Shown here: one piece after another, positions 9,074-19,059 of the stretch
Numbering within the stretch: position 1 is the stretch's first letter
Layout: each line of letters starts with the position of its first letter
The notes under the pieces: model-generated
What the model was told of the DNA's origin: nothing
Database searches by the model: none
What the model saw: only the letters and a program-made list of their open reading frames with translations
Assembly: GCA_028875725.1 (NCBI GenBank)
Contig: JAPPCR010000023.1
Span: 186,001-250,000, forward strand
Direction: 5' to 3'
Source of the DNA: Acidobacteriota bacterium
GTDB taxonomy: Bacteria > Acidobacteriota > Thermoanaerobaculia > Multivoradales > Multivoraceae
DNA: 64,000 nt
Made by a program: the position numbers and the translations under genes

Positions 9074-9169
9074 CGGTGGGGGCTCTCCCTTGAGGTTCCG
9101 GCGGTCACCGCCGGTCGGCCAAGCTAGCAGCCTCGATAGGCTCCGCTAAGTCGCTCAGGGCAGATCACC

Positions 9170-9370
9170 GTGGAAACCCGCACCAAGGCACGCCCCACAG
9201 CCAGGGCTCTGCGCGCCGTGCTGATCGGCATCCTCGCCGGAGCCGGGTTCAACGCCATGCTCGGTGAGAGAGGCGCGGACACGCCGGCGCTTGCCCTGCT
9301 CAGCGGCGCCCTGGCGCTCGTCGTCTATCTCGTGCAGGCGCGCTGGCGAGCACGAAGAGCGCATTTCTAA
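9170..9370 (+). CDS. Small membrane protein, unknown
   Basis: A 66-residue ORF with a basic N-terminus and two predicted membrane segments ([16 protein letters not shown] and [17 protein letters not shown]), ending in an Arg-rich tail. The start is GTG. No family is recognised. Its stop codon overlaps the last four bases of the convergent DUF3604 gene (9367-9370), which supports a real but compact gene. It is divergent from the enolase-superfamily gene across about 95 bases. Confidence 0.55.
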   Translation: METRTKARPTARALRAVLIGILAGAGFNAMLGERGADTPALALLSGALALVVYLVQARWRARRAHF

Positions 9371-11298
9371 GGCGTGTACCAGATCGGCGACGACCAGGCG
9401 CGTTCCTGGATCGTCGCCGGGAAGTCCTGCCGCGGCGTCGTGCCGGCTCGCAGCGCATCCCAGGACGACCAGCGGCAGGTCGGGTTCTCGAGCACCCGCG
9501 CGTAGTAGAAGGCGCGCTGGTTCGAATCGAAGTCCGGGTCGGTCCACACGGTCTTCAGTTCGGCGGCGCCGACGCCGGTGCTGGCCGAGCAGTCGCTGAG
9601 GTCGACGGTGGCGCCGTTGTCCGGGCAGCGATTCGTGGCCGGGTCGACCTCGAGACCGTCGGAGCAGGCGACGTCGTAGACCATCTCCTCGGTCTCGCCG
9701 CCCGATTCCCAGCCTTTCACGATCTGGACGCGCTGGAGCGGCGCGGCCATCGTGTCCCGCATGGCCCACACGAGGAAGCTCGGCGCCTCGTCGCCGTCGT
9801 CGCCGGCGAGATCGCCGCCCATCGGCACGCCCGTCTCGTAGGCGGAGGCGACCAACTCCGGGTCGTCGACGTCGAGGCCGGCAAGGCCGGCGCCGCCGAA
9901 GAAGCGCACCCTCATCCTCGTCCCGCTGGTGCCGAAGGTCTCCTTGCGGCGCATCGCGTCGAAGATCGCCTCGCGCGTGTTCCCGTCGGCCCAGACGCCG
10001 GCGAGGCCGGAGGCGCCGCTCGTGATCGCCGTCGTGAAGGGGTAGATGCGGCCGGTGCCGTCGTCGACCGCTTCCGCAGCGGCGGTGGGGTTCTGCAGGT
10101 CGGCGCCGGCCCCGGGCTCGCTCGGCACCGAGCCGCGCTGCTCGGGCGTCACCTGCATGAACCCCGAGGCGGCCCAGTAGCTCTCCTCGTCGAAGGAACC
10201 GGCGGCGACGTGGGTGTCGGACGAGCCGATGATGCCGAGCTTGTACGGGTTCGACACGCCGCTCGCCTCGATCGTCAGGCCCCGGCGGAAGGCATCGCGC
10301 ACGTAGCTGCCCGGCGGTTCGCTCAGGACGCTGGTCGAGACGCGGTACGGCATGATCTCGAAGCCCGCCCACTCGTCGTTCGGCGACAGCGCCGGATGAG
10401 TCTCCGAAGTCCCCTTGGTCTGGGTGATCTCGACAAGCGGCTCGTTGCGCCTGCGGAGATCCGAGTAGGCCTGGTCGATCGCGCCGCCCTCGAAGTACTC
10501 GTACTCGAACATCCGCCCGCCGGAGCCGTTCGAATTGTGCGGAATCGCGATCGCCTCGTAGCCCTGGTCGCGCCAGGCGTCCATCCGGGCCCAGAGGTCC
10601 TCCGGGTTGTAGGAGTCGAGCCGCGAGAACGGGATGTCCGGCGCCTCGTCGCCGCGGAAGACGACGTTGCGGTGCAGGTTCTCGTAGATGCCGCCGGCGC
10701 CCGCCGAGGTGTACTCGTAGGCGATGAACGTCGTGAAGACGCCGGGCTCGTAGTGGCGGTTCGCGGACCCGACGATCTCGCCCCAGGCGGAACGGACGAC
10801 GTTCTTGTCGAGCTGCGCGCGGTTGCTCGGGTCGGCGTCCTTCATGAACCGCACGTAGGGCTGCAGGGCGGCGAAGATGCCGCGCCGCTCCTGGATGGTC
10901 TCGGCGTTGCGGACAGTCTCGGCGGCCGGGTGGTTGTATGCCGCCTGGTCCGGGTCCTGCATCGCCGGCAGCATGCCGAGGTAGTTCGCGTGGTCGGAGA
11001 CGCCCTGGAAGTCGAGCGGCCGGTCGAGCTTCAGTTCGAACCCGGCCGGATGCTCGATCGGGTTCCCCTTGGCGAACTCGTAGGCCTCGTCCGGGCCGGC
11101 GCGGGTGCCGAACACGAAGGCGTCGTAAGAGTAGGTCGTGTGGACGTGCAGGTCGCCGAAGAAGGCCTGGCGGTCCGCGGGGTTGCCGCTTCCACCGGCG
11201 GAGGCCCCGGCCGGGTTTGCGGGAGCGTCGGCCGAGTCCTCGGCGGCGCACGCGATGGCCAGAAGCACGATCAGGGACAAGACGGCGACTCGCTGCAC
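9367..11298 (-). CDS. DUF3604 lipoprotein (copy 1)
   Basis: A 643-residue protein with a lipoprotein signal ([10 protein letters not shown]), then a DUF3604 domain over nearly all its length. Typical signatures are [53 protein letters not shown] and a tail reading [12 protein letters not shown]. The His and Asp motifs resemble PHP-type metallohydrolases, so a metal-dependent phosphoesterase fold is plausible, but the family has no established function. The GTG at 11298 is chosen because GGAGG lies six bases upstream and the lipobox follows. An in-frame ATG at 11421 would overlap the divergent gene. It is paired head-to-head with a second DUF3604 gene. Confidence 0.9.
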   Translation of the reverse strand: MQRVAVLSLIVLLAIACAAEDSADAPANPAGASAGGSGNPADRQAFFGDLHVHTTYSYDAFVFGTRAGPDEAYEFAKGNPIEHPAGFELKLDRPLDFQGVSDHANYLGMLPAMQDPDQAAYNHPAAETVRNAETIQERRGIFAALQPYVRFMKDADPSNRAQLDKNVVRSAWGEIVGSANRHYEPGVFTTFIAYEYTSAGAGGIYENLHRNVVFRGDEAPDIPFSRLDSYNPEDLWARMDAWRDQGYEAIAIPHNSNGSGGRMFEYEYFEGGAIDQAYSDLRRRNEPLVEITQTKGTSETHPALSPNDEWAGFEIMPYRVSTSVLSEPPGSYVRDAFRRGLTIEASGVSNPYKLGIIGSSDTHVAAGSFDEESYWAASGFMQVTPEQRGSVPSEPGAGADLQNPTAAAEAVDDGTGRIYPFTTAITSGASGLAGVWADGNTREAIFDAMRRKETFGTSGTRMRVRFFGGAGLAGLDVDDPELVASAYETGVPMGGDLAGDDGDEAPSFLVWAMRDTMAAPLQRVQIVKGWESGGETEEMVYDVACSDGLEVDPATNRCPDNGATVDLSDCSASTGVGAAELKTVWTDPDFDSNQRAFYYARVLENPTCRWSSWDALRAGTTPRQDFPATIQERAWSSPIWYTP

Positions 11299-11409
11299 GG
11301 CGGACCTCCCTTCGGACGGTGAGTGAAAGTCAGTGTAGCGGCCGCGGCCGCGCTGCGACGCTAGGATGAACCGCCAACCACCTTTCTGTTCGCCTCGCCT
11401 GGAGGAGCC

Positions 11410-14253
11410 ATGGCTCGACAACTTGTCCTGCGCGCCCCCGCTCTCGGCTGTCTCGCCGCCTTCCTCCTGACCGGCTCGCTCGGTGCACAGGCCATACCGC
11501 CGCTGACCGGCGACGACGTCGTCTCCGTCCGCGTGCGGTTCGGGATCACGGACACGGAGGCACAGTCCTGGGACGGCTCGGTCGAAGTGACCGGCGGCGA
11601 TTTACTGACTCTGCGGAACTGGAGCGTGCACCCGTCGGAGTCGGTCGACGGCGCGAGCTGGACGATGGCGACCAGGCCGGGGATGAACTACCCCCGCCGG
11701 GTCTACCAGTGGGAGGACCCTAAGGGCACGGTGACCTACCTCCACCACCCCGGCGTCGTCGTCGACGTGACGGCCCGCTCGGGGACGCGGCTCGCCTTCT
11801 CCACTCCCCACGGCGACTTCGACCTGCGGCCGTCCGACCTCCGGGTCGGCGAGGAACTCTCCTTCCTCGACGGCGCCGTGCTGGCCGACAGGGTGGCGCC
11901 GGCGGAGCCGCTGTCCTCGCCCGAGGTCGAGAACGATTTCGCGACGATGACGAGAGGTGAGGACGGTGAGGTCTGGGCCGCCTGGACCGCTTACCGCGAC
12001 GGCGGCGTCTCGATCGTGGCAAGGCGCTTCGACGGCTCGGCCTGGCAGCCGGCCATCCAGGTCACAGACGAGCCGGGCGACCGCCTGATGCCGAAACTCG
12101 GGCGCGACGGCCGGGGCCGCCCCTGGGTCGTCTGGTCGGAGCAGGTGGACGGCAACTTCGACCTCTACGGCCGCTACCTGCAGGACGCCGCCGACGGATC
12201 GTGGTCGGCAACCGAACGCCTGACCTACGCACCTCAGGCCGACATCGAGCACGAGTTGGCCAGCGACGCGGACGGCAACCTGTGGCTGGTCTGGCAGGGC
12301 TTCCGCGACGGCCGCTCCGACATCTTCGCCCGCCGCCACGACGGCTCCCGCTGGTCGGCCGAAGGCCCCGTCTCGACCTCCGCGGCCAACGACTGGACGC
12401 CCGCCGTCGCGGCCTGCGGCGATGGTCGCGTCTACGTCGCCTGGGACACTTACGACCAGGGCAACTACGACATCCAGTTGCGGAGCTTCGCCGGCACCGG
12501 CTGGAGCGACGTGAGCCCGGTCGCCGACACGCCCAAGTTCGAGGCCCATGTGTCGATCGCCTGCGACTCCCGGAACCGGCTCTGGGCCGCCTGGAACGAG
12601 AGCGGCTTCCAGTGGGGCAAGGACTCGGGCTTCGAGATCTACAAGGAAGCGACGCGCCTCTACGAGTGGCGCACTCTCGCGGTAGCGGTGTTGGACGGCG
12701 TCCGCTGGCGGGTGCCCGAAGCCGACGTGAACGAGCTGCTCGAACGCGAACTGCCCGAGTACATCCCGGGTTTCAACGACCTGCCCATGCTCCAGGCCGA
12801 CGCCGACGGCCGGATGTGGCTGTTCTTCCGCCACCGCACGATCCGGGCGCGCGACACACCGGACTTCACGCCGGCTCATCGGGCCGCCTGGCAGATCTTC
12901 GGCACGGCCTACGTCGGCGACCAATGGACCCGGCCACTTCACCTGCCCTTCAGCCGCGGCCGCCAGGACGTGCGCTGGGAACTGGCCTCGGACGGCCGGG
13001 GCAACCTGTTCGCGGCCTGGCCGACGGACAACCGGAACTCGGAGGAGTACCTCTTCGAGCACTCCTCGATCAACGCGGCGAAGCTACCCGCACTGACCGG
13101 CGACGCCACGCCGCCGCGACTCGTCGACCCTGAGACGCGCGCGTACACGACGTACCCGGTGCATCCCAACGAGGCCGAAGACGTCGCGCGCATCCGGGCC
13201 TACACGATCGAGTCGGAGGGCCGCACCTACCGCATCTACCGGGGCGACACCCACCGCCACACCGAGTTCTCGCACGACGGCCTGAACGACGGCTCGCTGA
13301 TGGAGGCCTACCGCTACGCCCTCGACGCCGCCGAACTCGACTTCCTCGGCGTCAGCGAGCACAACAACCGGGGCGGCCAGGACATCGAGTACGTCAACTG
13401 GCTTCATCCCCAGATCGCCAACATCTTCCGGCTGCCCGGGAGCTTCGTGCCCGTCTACACCTACGAGCGCAGCATCAGCTACCCGGGCGGCCACCGGAAC
13501 ATCCTCTCCGCGAAGCGCGGCATCCCGACCCTGCCGATCACCGAGGCGGAATCGCGGAGCGAGGACGGAGCGGCGCGACTGTTCGCGTATCTCCGGGAGC
13601 ACGACGCGATCTCGATCCCCCATACCTCCGCGACGGGCATGGGCACCGACTGGCGCGACAACGACCCCGAGGTCGAGCCGCTGGTTGAAATCTACCAGGG
13701 CGACCGCACCTCGGCCGAGTACGAAGGGGCTCCCCGAGCGGCCACCCGCGAGAAGCCGATCGGCCAGCAGGGCGGCTTCCAGCCCGCCGGTTTCGTCTGG
13801 AACGCCTGGGCCAAGGGCTACAAGCTCGGCGTGCAGGCCGCGTCGGACCACATCTCGACCCACATCTCCTACGCCGCCACGATCGCCGAGGACTTCTCCG
13901 CCGAGGGCCTGCTCGACGCGATGAGGAAGCGCCACTCCTACGCCGCGACGGACAACATCATCCTCGACTACCGGATGCGCGCGAACGGCCGGGAGTACCT
14001 GCAGGGCGACATCGCGGAGGTGTCAGGCCGCTTCGAACTGCTCGTCAAGGTGATCGGCACCGCCCGCATCGAGCAGGTCGACATCATCCGCGACCAGACC
14101 TTCCTCTACAACCGCCAGAACCTCGAACAGGAAGTCGAACTGACCTTCGTCGACAGCGACGTCGAGCCCGGCGAGCACTACTACTATGTGCGGGTGATCC
14201 AGAAGAACAAGGAGATCGCCTGGTCGTCGCCGATCTGGGTGACGGTCGAATAG
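11410..14253 (+). CDS. Exported protein with sensor-like propeller and DUF3604 domain (copy 2)
   Basis: A 947-residue protein. Residues 1-26 are a signal peptide ([10 protein letters not shown]). Residues about 170-560 contain repeated blades of the type [19 protein letters not shown] and [18 protein letters not shown], suggesting a beta-propeller. Residues about 600-947 are a DUF3604 domain ([58 protein letters not shown]). GGAGG lies upstream of the ATG. It is divergent from DUF3604 copy 1, and its stop is only two bases before the next gene, so it may head the long plus-strand transcript running to about 25418. Its role is unknown; the propeller could bind a polymer or the outer surface. 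Confidence 0.88.
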   Translation: MARQLVLRAPALGCLAAFLLTGSLGAQAIPPLTGDDVVSVRVRFGITDTEAQSWDGSVEVTGGDLLTLRNWSVHPSESVDGASWTMATRPGMNYPRRVYQWEDPKGTVTYLHHPGVVVDVTARSGTRLAFSTPHGDFDLRPSDLRVGEELSFLDGAVLADRVAPAEPLSSPEVENDFATMTRGEDGEVWAAWTAYRDGGVSIVARRFDGSAWQPAIQVTDEPGDRLMPKLGRDGRGRPWVVWSEQVDGNFDLYGRYLQDAADGSWSATERLTYAPQADIEHELASDADGNLWLVWQGFRDGRSDIFARRHDGSRWSAEGPVSTSAANDWTPAVAACGDGRVYVAWDTYDQGNYDIQLRSFAGTGWSDVSPVADTPKFEAHVSIACDSRNRLWAAWNESGFQWGKDSGFEIYKEATRLYEWRTLAVAVLDGVRWRVPEADVNELLERELPEYIPGFNDLPMLQADADGRMWLFFRHRTIRARDTPDFTPAHRAAWQIFGTAYVGDQWTRPLHLPFSRGRQDVRWELASDGRGNLFAAWPTDNRNSEEYLFEHSSINAAKLPALTGDATPPRLVDPETRAYTTYPVHPNEAEDVARIRAYTIESEGRTYRIYRGDTHRHTEFSHDGLNDGSLMEAYRYALDAAELDFLGVSEHNNRGGQDIEYVNWLHPQIANIFRLPGSFVPVYTYERSISYPGGHRNILSAKRGIPTLPITEAESRSEDGAARLFAYLREHDAISIPHTSATGMGTDWRDNDPEVEPLVEIYQGDRTSAEYEGAPRAATREKPIGQQGGFQPAGFVWNAWAKGYKLGVQAASDHISTHISYAATIAEDFSAEGLLDAMRKRHSYAATDNIILDYRMRANGREYLQGDIAEVSGRFELLVKVIGTARIEQVDIIRDQTFLYNRQNLEQEVELTFVDSDVEPGEHYYYVRVIQKNKEIAWSSPIWVTVE

Positions 14254-14255
14254 GA

Positions 14256-15011
14256 ATGGACGCAGTCTGGGTCCTGGTCTCGGCCGCGGTCGGCATCGGC
14301 TTCGTCCACACGCTGATCGGCATCGACCACACGCTGCCGTTCGTCGTCCTCGGCAAGGCGCGCGGATGGTCGCTGCGCCGGACGCTGTGGATCACCGGGC
14401 TGTGCGGAGGTGGGCACGTGGCCTCGTCGGTTCTGCTCGGCGGCGCCGGCATCGGGCTGGCCATCTTCGCGACCGGTCTGGATCTCCAGGAGGGGCACCA
14501 CTGGATGGAGGGCCGCGTCGGCGTCTCCGAATCGATCGAGGCGGTTCGCGGCGACCTGGCGGCCTGGGCCCTGGTGGCGTTCGGCCTGACCTATGCCGGC
14601 TGGTCACTGGCGCGCAGGCGGCGGCGGCAGCGCCACGTCCACGCCCATGCCGGCGGGCTCGTCCATGCCCATGAACATCCCGAGGCGGCCGCCCACGACC
14701 ACCCGAAGGTTCCGGCTGCAGGGGTGGCCGGCCTCACCGCCTGGAGCCTGTTCGTCATCTTCGTGCTCGGCCCCTGCGAGCCGTTGATCCCGATCCTCAT
14801 GGTGCCGGCGTTCCAGGTCGGCCTTTGGGCCGTGATCCCGGTGACCGTTGCCTTCGGTGTGACAACGATCGCGACGATGGCGGCGGTCGTCGCCCTCGCC
14901 TACCGGGGCCTCGAGTTCGCACGGCTCCCCCGCCTCACGGCGCATGCGCACACGCTGAGCGGCCTCGCGATCGCGAGTTCGGGTCTCGCCATGATGTTGT
15001 TTGCCATCTAG
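14256..15011 (+). CDS. Membrane protein resembling Ni/Co permeases, with His-rich loop
   Basis: A 251-residue protein with about six membrane segments. Near the N-terminus HTLIGIDH resembles the HX4DH metal-recognition motif of NiCoT/UreH/RcnA-type transporters. GGGHVASSVLL in the next segment also fits that group. Between segments three and four lies a loop rich in His (VHAHAGGLVHAHEHPEAAAHDHP), as in RcnA. FVLGPCEPLIPIL follows. I infer a transition-metal transporter, direction unknown. Its stop codon shares one base with the GTG of the P-type ATPase gene, so translation is probably coupled and the products are likely to work on the same metal. Confidence 0.75.
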   Translation: MDAVWVLVSAAVGIGFVHTLIGIDHTLPFVVLGKARGWSLRRTLWITGLCGGGHVASSVLLGGAGIGLAIFATGLDLQEGHHWMEGRVGVSESIEAVRGDLAAWALVAFGLTYAGWSLARRRRRQRHVHAHAGGLVHAHEHPEAAAHDHPKVPAAGVAGLTAWSLFVIFVLGPCEPLIPILMVPAFQVGLWAVIPVTVAFGVTTIATMAAVVALAYRGLEFARLPRLTAHAHTLSGLAIASSGLAMMLFAI

Positions 15012-18000
15012 TGGGCTCGCGCTTCCACGACGACGGTCACGGCCACTCGCACAGCCACGGGCTGCTGCAGCGGATCGGCTACGTCGCGCTCTGCGCCGCG
15101 GTCGGCGTCCTGTTGCTGCTCTACCTGCTTGGCGTCGTGCGGACCGTCGCCGGCATCGACCTGGCGCTCATCCTCACCCTGGTCGCCGGCTATCCGCTCA
15201 TCCGCCACGCGATCCTGGATCTGCTCCAGGGGCACTTCTCGTCCCACCTGACGATCGCCATCGCGGCGGGTGCGGCGGTCTGGATCGGCGAGTACTTCGC
15301 CGCCGCCGAGGTCATGTTCATCATGCTGATCGGTGAGGGGATCGAGCACTGGACGGTCGACCGCGCTAAGGGCGCGATCGCCGGCTTCGTCGCCAGCCAG
15401 CCGGAGCAGGCGCGGGTGCTGCGCGAGGGCGGGGAGGAGCTCGTCGCGCTGGAACAGGTCGAGATCGGCGACGTGGTGCGGGTGCTCGCGGGCGAGCGCG
15501 TGCCGGTGGACGGGATGATCGAGCGCGGCGAGTCGTCCGTCGACCAGAGCAGCGTCACGGGCGAACCGCTGCCGGCCCAGCTCGGCGTCGGCGACACGGT
15601 GTGGAGCGGCAGCCTGAACGAGTACGGCGTCCTCGACATCCGCTCCGAGCGCACCGGCAGCGACACGACGGTCGCCCGCATCGCCAGCCTGATCGAGGAC
15701 GCGCAGAGCCGCCGAGCGCGGGTCGTCCGCACGGCGGACAGGCTGGCCCGCTTCTTCCTGCCCGCGGTCCTGGTGGCCGCCGGCGGCATCTACCTGTTCA
15801 CCGGCGAGATGATGCGCACGGTGGCGGCCCTGATCGTCGCCTGCCCCTGCGCCCTGGTGCTGGCGACGCCGGCCGCCATGGCCTCCGCGATCGCCCGGCT
15901 GGCGCGCGAGGGAGCACTGGTCAAGGGTGGCGACGTGATCGAGTCGCTGTCGCGCATCGATGCCTGCGTGCTGGACAAGACGGGCACGCTGACCTGCGGC
16001 CGGCCCGCGCTGACCGCGGTCGCGCCCGTTGTCGGCATGGCCGAGGATCGGCTGCTCCGACTCGCGGCGAGCGCCGAACTGACGTCCGAGCACCTGCTCG
16101 GCCGCGCGCTGGTCACCGAAGCCCGCGAGCGGCAGCTCCACCTCTCGGAGCCCGGGGACTTCAGGCTCCATCCTGGCCGGGGCGTGACGGCCACAGTCGA
16201 CGGGCACGAGATCGCCGTCGGCAACCAGGCGCTGCTGGCGGAGGTCATCGGCGAAGACCAGATCGGCGCCATGGCCGAGAGCGTCGTGCCGACGCCGGGA
16301 AGCGGCGAGACGAGGCTCGCCGTCGCCGTGGACGGCGCGCTGGCCGGCGCGCTGGCCCTGGCCGATCCGCTCCGGGATGAAGCGACCGAAGCAGTCGCCG
16401 ACCTGCGCCAGACCGGGCTCGACCCGATCGTCATGCTGACCGGCGACGCCGCGGGAACGGCCCGCACGATCGGCCGCCGGGCCGGCATCGACCAGGTCCA
16501 GGCGGAACTGTTGCCCGAGGACAAGGTACGCAGGCTCGGCGAGCTCTCCCGCGGCGACCGCAACGTCCTGATGGTCGGCGACGGAATCAACGACGCGCCG
16601 TCGCTCGCCGCCGCGTCTGTCGGCGTCGCGATCGGCCACGGTGCCGCCGACCTCTCGGCCGAAGCGGCCCAGGTCGTCCTGCTGCCCGACCGGCTCGACT
16701 ACCTGGCGCCCCTGGTCCGCTACTCGCGGCGCGTCGTCGCCCGGATCCGCAGCAGCATCCTGATCTTCGCTTTCGGTATCAACTTCGTCGCTGTCGGCTT
16801 CGCCGCCTTCGGCTGGCTGCCTCCGGCTGCGGCTGCGATCGTCCACCAGGCCGCCTCGCTGCTCGTCATCCTGAACTGCGTCCGGCTGCTCTACGAAGGC
16901 CGGGCGGTGGCAGCCCGCGAAGACCGGGGCTTTGGTCGCTTCCGCATTCTGGCCGGTCCGGTCGACGGGCTGGCCGCCGGCTGGAAGGCCTTCAACGCAG
17001 GCCGCCGCGCGACGGTTCATCGCATCGAACACGCGCTCGAAGGCAGTCCGGCGCGGATCCGGTCGGCGGCGCCCCGGCTGCTGCGCGCGGCGCCGTTCGC
17101 GCTCGCCGCGGTCTGGGCCGCGAGCGGCCTGCGCATGATCGATCCCCAGGAAGTCGGACTCGTGCAGCGCTTCGGCCAACACGTCGGCGGTGAACTCGGT
17201 CCGGGCCTGCACTTGCGCTGGCCGTGGCCGGTCGATCGGGTGACCAGGGTCGAACCGGACCGCCTGCGGATGGCTGCGGTCGGCTCGCCGCGAGGAGCCG
17301 TTGCGGGCGAGGCCGGCGCCGCGGCGAGCTACGAGTGGAACGTGCGTCACGCCGGCTTCGACGACACGCCGCCGCTCGAACGCCTGATGCTGACCGGCGA
17401 CGAGAACCTGGTCGAGGTCGCTGCCCGGATCCACTACCGGGTCGCCGACGCCGCCGCTTTCGCCTTCGTCACGGTCGATCCCGCGCTGCTGGTCGAGACG
17501 AGCGCCGAGCGGTCGCTCCGCACCGTGCTCGCCGGCCACTCCCTCGACGACGTGCTGACTGGCAAGCGCGACGGCATCGAGAAGGCTTGGCATTCGCATC
17601 TCGCGGCGCTGCTCGAGAGCCTCGGCGCGGGCGTCGAGGTCGTGAGCGCGACGGTACAGGACGCCCACCCGCCGCTCGATGTCGTCGACGCCTTCCGCGA
17701 CGCGGCGAGCGCGCTCGAGGAGCGCGAGACCCTGATCGACGAGGCCGAGGGCTACGCGCTCGAGCGCCTGCCGATTGCCCGCGGCGAGGCTCGCCGCCAA
17801 CTCCTCGAAGCCGAGGCCTACCAGAACCGCCGCGTCGAGGCCGGCCGCGGCGAGAGCGAACGCTTCGAACTGCGGGCCGGAGCGTACCGGCGCGCGAACG
17901 ACCTGCACCGCTTCCGGCTCCAGCTTCAGACGATCGAAGGCTCGCTCGCCGGCAAACCGAAACTGATCACCGACGCGACCGGCGGTCGCAAGCGCTTTGT

Positions 18001-18082
18001 CTTCGTCGACGAAACGCCGGACCGCCTTCTCGATGTCTTCGTTCCTCCACCGGGTCCGTCCCAGAACGAGGTAGAGCAATGA
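15011..18082 (+). CDS. Heavy-metal P-type ATPase fused to an HflK-like SPFH domain
   Basis: A 1023-residue fusion. Residues 5-17 are His-rich (FHDDGHGHSHSHG). Residues about 20-640 are a P1B-type ATPase: actuator TGE (183-185), CPC in the sixth membrane helix (278-280), phosphorylated Asp322 in DKTGT, nucleotide-domain SEHLL (His361, with Leu where most members have Pro), hinge GDGIND (523-528) and last-helix HQAAS (His612). After a linker, another membrane helix (about 693-706) leads into an SPFH/HflK-like domain and long helical tail (about 705-1010; VGLVQRFGQHVGGELGPGLH, RIHYRVADAAAF). There is no separate MXCXXC metal-binding domain. Predicted role: metal export by an ATPase anchored in an SPFH assembly. 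The GTG at 15011 overlaps the upstream stop; the in-frame ATG at 14825 lies inside the permease gene. The downstream ATGA overlap couples it to the next SPFH gene. Confidence 0.9.
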   Translation: MGSRFHDDGHGHSHSHGLLQRIGYVALCAAVGVLLLLYLLGVVRTVAGIDLALILTLVAGYPLIRHAILDLLQGHFSSHLTIAIAAGAAVWIGEYFAAAEVMFIMLIGEGIEHWTVDRAKGAIAGFVASQPEQARVLREGGEELVALEQVEIGDVVRVLAGERVPVDGMIERGESSVDQSSVTGEPLPAQLGVGDTVWSGSLNEYGVLDIRSERTGSDTTVARIASLIEDAQSRRARVVRTADRLARFFLPAVLVAAGGIYLFTGEMMRTVAALIVACPCALVLATPAAMASAIARLAREGALVKGGDVIESLSRIDACVLDKTGTLTCGRPALTAVAPVVGMAEDRLLRLAASAELTSEHLLGRALVTEARERQLHLSEPGDFRLHPGRGVTATVDGHEIAVGNQALLAEVIGEDQIGAMAESVVPTPGSGETRLAVAVDGALAGALALADPLRDEATEAVADLRQTGLDPIVMLTGDAAGTARTIGRRAGIDQVQAELLPEDKVRRLGELSRGDRNVLMVGDGINDAPSLAAASVGVAIGHGAADLSAEAAQVVLLPDRLDYLAPLVRYSRRVVARIRSSILIFAFGINFVAVGFAAFGWLPPAAAAIVHQAASLLVILNCVRLLYEGRAVAAREDRGFGRFRILAGPVDGLAAGWKAFNAGRRATVHRIEHALEGSPARIRSAAPRLLRAAPFALAAVWAASGLRMIDPQEVGLVQRFGQHVGGELGPGLHLRWPWPVDRVTRVEPDRLRMAAVGSPRGAVAGEAGAAASYEWNVRHAGFDDTPPLERLMLTGDENLVEVAARIHYRVADAAAFAFVTVDPALLVETSAERSLRTVLAGHSLDDVLTGKRDGIEKAWHSHLAALLESLGAGVEVVSATVQDAHPPLDVVDAFRDAASALEERETLIDEAEGYALERLPIARGEARRQLLEAEAYQNRRVEAGRGESERFELRAGAYRRANDLHRFRLQLQTIEGSLAGKPKLITDATGGRKRFVFVDETPDRLLDVFVPPPGPSQNEVEQ

Positions 18083-19059
18083 CCCAACACGACCATCACC
18101 AACACGACGACCATCACGGTCACCACCACCACCGACACGGCGACGCGCACCGCCACGACGGCGGCGACGGACACGAGCACTCGCCGCGCCGTGCCACGTC
18201 CTGGTGGCGGGCCGGTCTGGCCGTGCTGGCGATCGTCGCGCTGGCCCGGACCGTCTTCGTTGTGCCGGAGACAGAGAGCGCGATCGTCACCCGCTTCGGC
18301 AAGCCGGTCCGCACGATCGAGGATCCGGGCCTCAAGCTGAAGTGGCCCATCGACCGGCGGCTTCGCTTCGACAACCGGGTGCTCCTCTACGATCCGGCGC
18401 CGGCCGAGTTCCTGACCCAGGACAAGAAGAACCTCGTCGTCGACACGGCGGTCGTCTGGCGGATCGCCGACCCGGCGCGCTTCCTGGAGACGATCGGCGA
18501 CATCTCCGGCGCCGAGATGCGGCTGCACGACGTGGTCTGGGCCGGCCTCGCGGCCGCGCTCGGCCGCACCGAGCTCTCGCAGCTCGTGTCCACGAAGCCG
18601 AAGCATCTGCGCATCGAGGAGGTCTCGGCGGAGGTCCGCGAGTCCGCGGTCGCCGTCTCCCTGCCTCAGCTCGGTGTCGAGATTCTCGAAGTCCAGCTCA
18701 CCCGCCTGAGCTTTCCGGAGCAGAACCTGGAGTCCGTCTTCGCCCGCATGCGAGCGGAGCGCGAGCGGATCGCCAAGGAGTACCGGGCCCAGGGCGAGGA
18801 ACAGGCGATGATCATCCGCGCCGAGGCCGACCGGGACCGGGAGTTGATCCTCGCGGACGCCTACCGTGACGCCCAGATCCTCCGCGGCCAGGGCGACGCC
18901 GAGGCGGCCGGCATCTACGGCGACGCCTACCGGCAGGACCCCTCCCTCTACCGCTTCCTGCGGACCCTGGAGTCCTACGAGTCGATTCTCGACGACCAGA
19001 CGACCGTCATCCTGTCGGCGGACTCGGAGCTCTTCTCACTGCTGGGCGGCTCCGAATGA
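18079..19059 (+). CDS. HflC-like SPFH protein with His-rich N-terminus
   Basis: A 326-residue protein. Residues 4-35 are extraordinarily rich in His and Asp (for example HHGHHHHRHGDAHRHDGG). A single membrane helix follows (AGLAVLAIVALARTVFVV), then an SPFH/prohibitin domain closely resembling HflC: VTRFGKPVRTIEDPGLKLKW, EFLTQDKKNLVVDTAVVWRI. A long charged helix comes next (RMRAERERIAKEYRAQGEEQ). In E. coli HflC pairs with HflK to form a large cage around FtsH in the inner membrane. Here the tail would lie on the cytoplasmic side if topology is as in HflC, where it could bind metal. It overlaps both neighbours by four bases (ATGA), so the partners are likely made in fixed ratio. Confidence 0.9.
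   Translation: MTQHDHHQHDDHHGHHHHRHGDAHRHDGGDGHEHSPRRATSWWRAGLAVLAIVALARTVFVVPETESAIVTRFGKPVRTIEDPGLKLKWPIDRRLRFDNRVLLYDPAPAEFLTQDKKNLVVDTAVVWRIADPARFLETIGDISGAEMRLHDVVWAGLAAALGRTELSQLVSTKPKHLRIEEVSAEVRESAVAVSLPQLGVEILEVQLTRLSFPEQNLESVFARMRAERERIAKEYRAQGEEQAMIIRAEADRDRELILADAYRDAQILRGQGDAEAAGIYGDAYRQDPSLYRFLRTLESYESILDDQTTVILSADSELFSLLGGSE

Noticed and set aside
14825..15010. In-frame N-terminal extension of the ATPase.
   Set aside because: It lies inside the permease gene in another frame and reads as random Arg/Pro-rich sequence; the GTG at 15011 overlaps the permease stop.
15008..18079. A 1023-codon open frame on the minus strand exactly opposite the ATPase-SPFH gene.
   Set aside because: Its translation is low-complexity, rich in Gly, Arg, Asp, Gln and Val, with no domain; it is a by-product of GC-rich codons on the other strand.
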